Assembly (NCBI RefSeq): GCF_009676705.1 | Contig: NZ_CP046046.1 | Location: 930,001-994,000 of the forward strand | Direction of reading: 5' to 3' | Origin: Spiribacter sp. 2438 | Lineage (GTDB): Bacteria; Pseudomonadota; Gammaproteobacteria; Nitrococcales; Nitrococcaceae | DNA: 64,000 bases | Shown here: positions 59,705-64,000 of the stretch, in pieces | Numbering within the stretch: the first letter of the stretch is position 1 | How the letters are laid out: every line of letters begins with the position of its first letter | Notes under the pieces: generated by a model | What the model was told of the DNA's origin: nothing | What the model saw: only the letters and a program-made list of their open reading frames with translations | Databases searched by the model: none | Made by a program: the position numbers and the translations under genes

Positions 59705-60355
59705 ATGATTCTTCTGACTGGATTCGGAGGCTACGGGGGACAGGGCAGTAACCCCTCCTCGCTACTGGCGGACAGACTTGATGGCAGCCGGATCGGTGGC
59801 CATGAAGTTGTCGGCCGGATCCTGCCGGTGGGGCTTGGTGCCGTGAGGCGGGATGTCCCAACGCTTCTGGACGAGTTACAGCCGGATCTGGTTCTGTCGC
59901 TTGGCCTTTGGCCCGGCGAGCCCGTCATCCGGCTGGAGCGTCTGGCGACGAACCACTGTGACTTCGAAATCCCGGACATGGGCGACGCCTGGCACAAGGG
60001 TCCCGTGCGACCGGGACGACCGGATGCCTACCTGACCGCATTGCCCATGGACCTGATGCAGCGAAGCATCCGTGACATGGGAGTTCCCTGTCGGACGTCG
60101 ATGTCCGCGGGCACTTACCTCTGTAATGCGTTGTATTATCTGTTCAGTGATGAGTGCCAAAGCCGCTCCACCCGCGCCGTCGGCTTCATGCATTTGCCCT
60201 ACCTGCCGTCCCAGGTGGCCGCCCTGATGGACGATGTCCTCGCAGACCCGGCGCTGGAACTGCATCAGCGCAGCGATCTCGCCTCAATGGCCCTGGCCGA
60301 CATGGAACGGGCCATTCACGCCGGCCTCAGTTGCGCGCTGGAGGAAATCGCTTGA
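59705..60355 (+). CDS. pcp: Pyroglutamyl-peptidase I (C15 family)
   Basis: A 216-residue cysteine peptidase that removes N-terminal pyroglutamate. The start MILLTGFGGYGGQGSNPSSL corresponds to the family's TGFxPFG..xNPS. The catalytic triad is visible: E79 (IRLERLATN), C140 (SAGTYLCNALYY) and H163 (GFMHLPYLPSQ). ATG 59705 has GGAAGGG seven bases upstream. It overlaps the ABC ATPase gene by four bases, so products are likely co-made; this suggests a peptide, pyroglutamate or gamma-glutamyl link to the transporter (inference). Confidence 0.93.
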   Translation: MILLTGFGGYGGQGSNPSSLLADRLDGSRIGGHEVVGRILPVGLGAVRRDVPTLLDELQPDLVLSLGLWPGEPVIRLERLATNHCDFEIPDMGDAWHKGPVRPGRPDAYLTALPMDLMQRSIRDMGVPCRTSMSAGTYLCNALYYLFSDECQSRSTRAVGFMHLPYLPSQVAALMDDVLADPALELHQRSDLASMALADMERAIHAGLSCALEEIA

Positions 60356-61419
60356 CCGATACGCCGATTCTCAGCCTCCGGCACCTCTGCAAGACCTACG
60401 GCACTACCGTCCCGGCTCGGGACTTCTCCATTGACATCGCCCGCGGCGAGTTTTTCACCATGCTGGGCCCCAGCGGCTCGGGAAAGTCCACGATACTGCG
60501 ACTCATCGCCGGGCTGGAGCAGCCCGATCAGGGCGAGATCATCATCGATGGCAAAGACATGACCGCAACCCCGCCCTGGGAGCGGCGTCTGGGCATGGTG
60601 TTTCAGCACTATGCGGTCTTCCCGCACATGGATGTCGCGCGCAATGTCGGTTATGGCCTGCGTCGCGATGGTCTCTCCCGGACAGCCATGGCCGCGCGAA
60701 TCTCCGAGCTCCTGACACTGGTTGGACTGGCGGGGTTCGAGGCGCGGCGGGTTCATCAGCTCTCGGGCGGAGAGCAGCAACGCGTTGCCATCGCCCGCGC
60801 CCTCGCGCAGCGCCCGGACATCCTGCTGCTGGATGAGCCGCTGTCGGCACTGGACGAGAAGATTCGGCGGGAAATGCAGTCCGAGCTGACCGGGATACAG
60901 AAGCAGACCGGCACGACGTTTATCTACGTCACCCATGATCAGGAAGAGGCACTGACCATGAGTGACCGCATTGCCGTTCTCAACGATGGGCGGTACGTGC
61001 AGTGCGGGGCCCCCGAGGCTATCTTTCGAGCACCGGCAACACCATTTGTCGCTGAATTCTTTCGCGGCGCCAATGTCCTGACCGCCAGCATTGAGGCGGT
61101 ATCCGAGACGCTGGCCCGAGTGAGCTTCGGTGACCGCGATCTGCAGGTTCCCCGTCAATCCCGGACCGGCGATGCCCAGCGGGTGGCGATTCGCGGCGAG
61201 GCCATCGAGTTGGGCGCGCAGGCCACTGAGTCCGAGGTGACCCTTCAGGCTCAAGTCGTCCGCATCACCTATCGCGGGCTCTACACCGCCGTGGAACTGC
61301 GCCTGCCTGACCGGCAGACACTGACCGCCATTCATCGCGGCGCCGTCCCGCTGGAAGAAGGCGAAAAAACCCCAATCGGTCTGAAAATCAGCGATATTGT
61401 CCTGCTGGACAATGATTGA
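60352..61419 (+). CDS. Polyamine-type ABC transporter ATP-binding protein (PotA-like)
   Basis: A 355-residue ATPase: Walker A LGPSGSGKSTILRLI, Q-loop VFQHYAVFPHM, signature LSGGEQQRVAIARAL, Walker B ILLLDEPLSALD and the switch YVTHDQEEALTM, then a C-terminal TOBE domain from about residue 275. The start is TTG 60352, overlapping the pcp TGA and preceded by GGAGG at seven bases; no ATG fits. Energises the permeases encoded downstream. Confidence 0.93.
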   Translation: MTDTPILSLRHLCKTYGTTVPARDFSIDIARGEFFTMLGPSGSGKSTILRLIAGLEQPDQGEIIIDGKDMTATPPWERRLGMVFQHYAVFPHMDVARNVGYGLRRDGLSRTAMAARISELLTLVGLAGFEARRVHQLSGGEQQRVAIARALAQRPDILLLDEPLSALDEKIRREMQSELTGIQKQTGTTFIYVTHDQEEALTMSDRIAVLNDGRYVQCGAPEAIFRAPATPFVAEFFRGANVLTASIEAVSETLARVSFGDRDLQVPRQSRTGDAQRVAIRGEAIELGAQATESEVTLQAQVVRITYRGLYTAVELRLPDRQTLTAIHRGAVPLEEGEKTPIGLKISDIVLLDND

Positions 61420-61452
61420 ACCCCCAACCCTGACGAAGCGCGGAGAACAACA

Positions 61453-62625
61453 ATGAATCGGAATTTTGCACGCATGAATCGCCGGCAGTTTCTGGGCACA
61501 GGCGCGGCGCTTGGCGCCGGGCTGCTGACCGCCGGCCTGCCCGGCACTCTCCTGGCTCAGAACCGCCTGGGCGTCACCATGGCCGACATCGGCGTGGGTG
61601 ACCCGGGCGACTGGAGCCGCCTCGAGGGCCTTATCAACGCTGACATCAACGTAGTAGCCATTGGCAACAGCCCATCCGCGGTGGTCAACCAGCTGGTGGC
61701 TGGCGGTGGTCGCCGGGCATTTGACGTCATCAATATCGTCGGCGGCATGCAGCAACCGCTGGTGGATGCCGATCTGATTCTGCCCATCGAGGTTGATCGC
61801 CTGAGTCACTGGGATGCCAACCACTACATCGCCGACTTTCTGGCGCCGGGTACCCCCGGGTTTGATTTCATCGGCTATCAGGACACCGTTTACGGCGTTC
61901 CCACCGTCCTGCAGGCGGACAGCTTTGCCTACCTGCCCGACGAAACCGGTGAGCTGGACAGCCTCGGGGCGCTTTTTGACCCGCGCTTCCGCGGGTTCGT
62001 CGCCCTCGAGGATAACTACACCACCGCGGGACAGAAGACGGCGCTGTATCTCCAGCAAAGTGGCCTCGCCGATATCGACGATCCGTCCAATCTCACGCCG
62101 GGCGAGCTCCGGACGGTGATCGACTTCCTCATCGAGAAAAAACAGGAGGGGCAGTTCCGTCTGCTCTGGTCGAGCTTCGAGCAGGCGGTGCAGCTGCTGG
62201 TCAGCAAGGAAGTGCACGTCATGGACTGCTGGGAGCCCATGGTCATCGTGGCCAACCAGCAGGGTGCCAACGTGCGCTACGCGCAGCCCTCGGAGGGCTA
62301 TCTGCTGTGGGCTATGGCGGCCTACATCGTCAATAACCCCACCCGCAGCGAAGAGCAGCTGGAGGCGACCTACCAGATGCTCGATTTCATGCTCGGCCCC
62401 TGGTACGGCGCGACCATCACGGACATGCGCGGCTACATGACCAACCCGCTGGCCGCCGACTTCGCCCGGGAGAGCGACGCATTCGACCAAGCCACCGCCG
62501 AGCGGGTGGCCGCCATCGATGAAGAAGTGAAAGAGAAGTTCGAGTTCGGCGGCACCTGGCAGAACCGCTGGCCGGATGAGGTCGACCTCTATGAGGAAGA
62601 GTGGCAGCGGTTCAAGTCGGCCTGA
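61453..62625 (+). CDS. Polyamine-type ABC substrate-binding protein, Tat-exported (PotD-like)
   Basis: A 390-residue periplasmic binding protein. The N terminus MNRRQFLGTGAALGAGLL is a twin-arginine signal, so it is exported folded. The body has the PotD/PotF pattern: FDVINIVGGMQQPLVDADLI, GVPTVLQADSFAYL, AGQKTALYLQ, VHVMDCWEPMVIVAN. A GGAG site precedes the ATG. True ligand unknown: spermidine/putrescine or another cationic or amino-acid-like compound. Confidence 0.88.
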   Translation: MNRNFARMNRRQFLGTGAALGAGLLTAGLPGTLLAQNRLGVTMADIGVGDPGDWSRLEGLINADINVVAIGNSPSAVVNQLVAGGGRRAFDVINIVGGMQQPLVDADLILPIEVDRLSHWDANHYIADFLAPGTPGFDFIGYQDTVYGVPTVLQADSFAYLPDETGELDSLGALFDPRFRGFVALEDNYTTAGQKTALYLQQSGLADIDDPSNLTPGELRTVIDFLIEKKQEGQFRLLWSSFEQAVQLLVSKEVHVMDCWEPMVIVANQQGANVRYAQPSEGYLLWAMAAYIVNNPTRSEEQLEATYQMLDFMLGPWYGATITDMRGYMTNPLAADFARESDAFDQATAERVAAIDEEVKEKFEFGGTWQNRWPDEVDLYEEEWQRFKSA

Positions 62626-62642
62626 GGCGGTAGATCCCGCCC

Positions 62643-63530
62643 ATGCCGAGGCAAGCCGCCAGACCCGTGATTACCCGCCTGCTGCAGCGGGGCCTCTACG
62701 GAGCCCCGCTGGCGGCGGTGGCGACCCTCGTGGTGGGGCCACTGGCCGTGATGGTGATGGTCAGTTTCTGGACGCGGACAGGCTTCAGCATGACGCCGGA
62801 TTTCAGCCTTGCGGCGTATTCCACCTTTCTGGGCAGCACCCGGCTGGACATCCTCTTCCGCAGTCTTTGGGTGGCCGCCAGCGCTACCCTGATCATGCTG
62901 CTCATTGCCTATCCGGCGGCGTTCCTGATTGCCCGTCGCGTGCGCACCGATGCCGTCCGCACGGTGCTTTTCCTGTTTGCGGTGCCCTTTCTGGTCAACT
63001 ATGTGGTTCGCACCTTTGCATGGACGGAGATTCTTGGCCGTTCCGGCTGGGTCAACACAATGCTGCTCAATCTGGGAGTGATCGGGGCACCCCTGGACTG
63101 GCTGCTGTATAGCCAGTTTTCGGTGTATCTGGGGCTCATTACGGCTTACATGCCCTTCATGGTTTTCCCCATCTGGCTCTCCCTGTCCGCCATCGACCCA
63201 CGCCTTGAGCAGGCCAGCTGGATGCTTGGAGAGACCCCCCGGCAGACTTTCTGGCGGATCACCCTGCCGCTGTCCCTGCCCGGGGTTTTCGCCGCCGCCT
63301 TGTTCGGATTCGTGGGAGCGTTTGGTGAATTCGCGATCTCCACGGTATTGGGTGGCACGGGTTATCAGCTGTTGGGCAACTCCGTCATCAGTGCCCTGAA
63401 CGTGATCAATTATCCGCTTGCTGCGGCGATATCCACATTCTCGGTGGGGGTGATGGGCGTGCTGCTGCTGATCTGGTTCAGGGTATTCGACCTGCGACTG
63501 TTTCTTGGCAAGATCATGGGGCGCACATGA
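62643..63530 (+). CDS. Polyamine-type ABC transporter permease (PotB-like)
   Basis: A 295-residue integral membrane protein with six hydrophobic segments and the cytoplasmic coupling motif EQASWMLGETPRQTFWRITLPLSLPGVF at about residues 190-217. PotB/PotC permeases form a heterodimer; the second is encoded next, sharing ATGA with this gene. Confidence 0.92.
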   Translation: MPRQAARPVITRLLQRGLYGAPLAAVATLVVGPLAVMVMVSFWTRTGFSMTPDFSLAAYSTFLGSTRLDILFRSLWVAASATLIMLLIAYPAAFLIARRVRTDAVRTVLFLFAVPFLVNYVVRTFAWTEILGRSGWVNTMLLNLGVIGAPLDWLLYSQFSVYLGLITAYMPFMVFPIWLSLSAIDPRLEQASWMLGETPRQTFWRITLPLSLPGVFAAALFGFVGAFGEFAISTVLGGTGYQLLGNSVISALNVINYPLAAAISTFSVGVMGVLLLIWFRVFDLRLFLGKIMGRT

Positions 63531-64000
63531 CTCGCGGTGTGTGGCTATTCCTGGGCGCAGTCCTCGGTGTGCTCTATCTCCCGCTGATCCCGCCAGTGCT
63601 GGAGTCGTTCCGGGCCGGCGATGGCTTTATCGCGAACTACACCGGTATCGCGGCGAACGCCGTGTTAATGGAGGGCATTCGCAACACCGCCGTGCTCGGG
63701 CTGACCGTCGCGGTGATCACGCCCCTGATCGCGCTTAGCGTCGCCCAGACCCTGCGGGCCTGGGGCCGGGCGCGACTGATCCTGGGATTGATCCTGCTGC
63801 CCCTGTTCGTCCCCGGCGTTTCCATGGGCCTTGCCACCGCGCTGGTCTTTCAGGTGATCGGACTGGAGGCTTCCATGGTCTCAATGGCCCTGGTGCAGAT
63901 CCTTTGGGCCCTGCCATTTGCCACCCTGCTGCTGCTCACGGTCATGGCCGGTTTCGATCGAGCCTATCTGGAGGCGGCCCACATGCTTGGCGCCCACCCG
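63527..64000 (+). CDS. Polyamine-type ABC transporter permease (PotC-like), 3' end beyond window
   Basis: The ATG at 63527 overlaps the preceding TGA. The visible 158 residues (MTRGVWLFLGAVLGVLYLPL onward) contain four hydrophobic segments and break off inside the coupling loop YLEAAHMLGAHP, the EAA motif. It pairs with the preceding permease. The last two or so membrane helices lie outside the window. Confidence 0.9.
   Translation, partial: MTRGVWLFLGAVLGVLYLPLIPPVLESFRAGDGFIANYTGIAANAVLMEGIRNTAVLGLTVAVITPLIALSVAQTLRAWGRARLILGLILLPLFVPGVSMGLATALVFQVIGLEASMVSMALVQILWALPFATLLLLTVMAGFDRAYLEAAHMLGAHP

Noticed and set aside
60316-62490. 724-codon minus-strand ORF opposite the ABC transporter genes
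   Set aside because: High-GC antisense open frame with no family resemblance; the plus strand encodes clear ATPase and binding-protein motifs.

Overview
The window looks like the chromosome of a compact, high-GC, probably halophilic gammaproteobacterium. Gene order, acidic proteins, an osmoprotectant-type binding protein and the presence of HrcA point to the Ectothiorhodospiraceae (for example Spiribacter or relatives); this is inference, as no 16S gene is present. Genes are packed tightly: stop and start codons overlap as ATGA, GTGA or TAATG, and several convergent genes overlap at their 3' ends. No stretch longer than 300 bases lacks a gene. The only stable RNA gene seen is tmRNA.

Region 1 (1-14111, mostly minus strand) is a housekeeping block: dnaE-accA-tilS-pyrG-kdsA-eno-ftsB-ispD-ispF-truD-surE-pcm, with a small Smr-domain gene on the plus strand. 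It covers replication, fatty acid and CTP synthesis, Kdo supply, glycolysis, isoprenoids, division, tRNA modification and protein repair.

Region 2 (14214-17067, plus strand) is a three-gene unit, lpxA-gnnA-gnnB, lying between dnaE and rnhB, which are neighbours in E. coli. It predicts synthesis and acylation of UDP-GlcNAc3N, an amino-sugar lipid A precursor. Region 3 (17027-31148, minus strand) is the classic envelope and translation operon: rpsB-tsf-pyrH-frr-uppS-cdsA-dxr-rseP-bamA-skp-lpxD-fabZ-lpxA-lpxB-rnhB. It carries a second lpxA. The two LpxA proteins differ at the residue that measures acyl-chain length, so the cell may build two kinds of lipid A half.

Region 4 (31363-39851) holds map-glnD-dapC-dapD-dapE, an FAD oxidoreductase and dapB, i.e. 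nitrogen sensing and lysine/peptidoglycan precursor synthesis. Region 5 (39844-44963) is hrcA-grpE-dnaK-dnaJ with a CIRCE operator on a sigma70-like promoter. Region 6 (45043-50282) holds nadK, recN, fur, bamE, rnfH, ratA, smpB and ssrA.

Region 7 (50330-59524) is accessory: a PAS-GGDEF protein, a glycerophosphodiesterase, and an assimilatory sulfite/PAPS reduction cassette (cysH-cysI-cysJ and divergent cysG). The cassette is bracketed by 43-bp direct repeats. These duplicate the 5' end of the glycerophosphodiesterase gene plus half of the terminator of the next gene, a betaine-type binding protein. A 5'-truncated DsbA-family gene lies just inside one repeat. This marks the cassette as inserted DNA. 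Region 8 (59614-64000) is a pyroglutamyl-peptidase gene translationally coupled to a polyamine-type ABC transporter (ATPase, Tat-exported binding protein, two permeases, the last cut by the window end).
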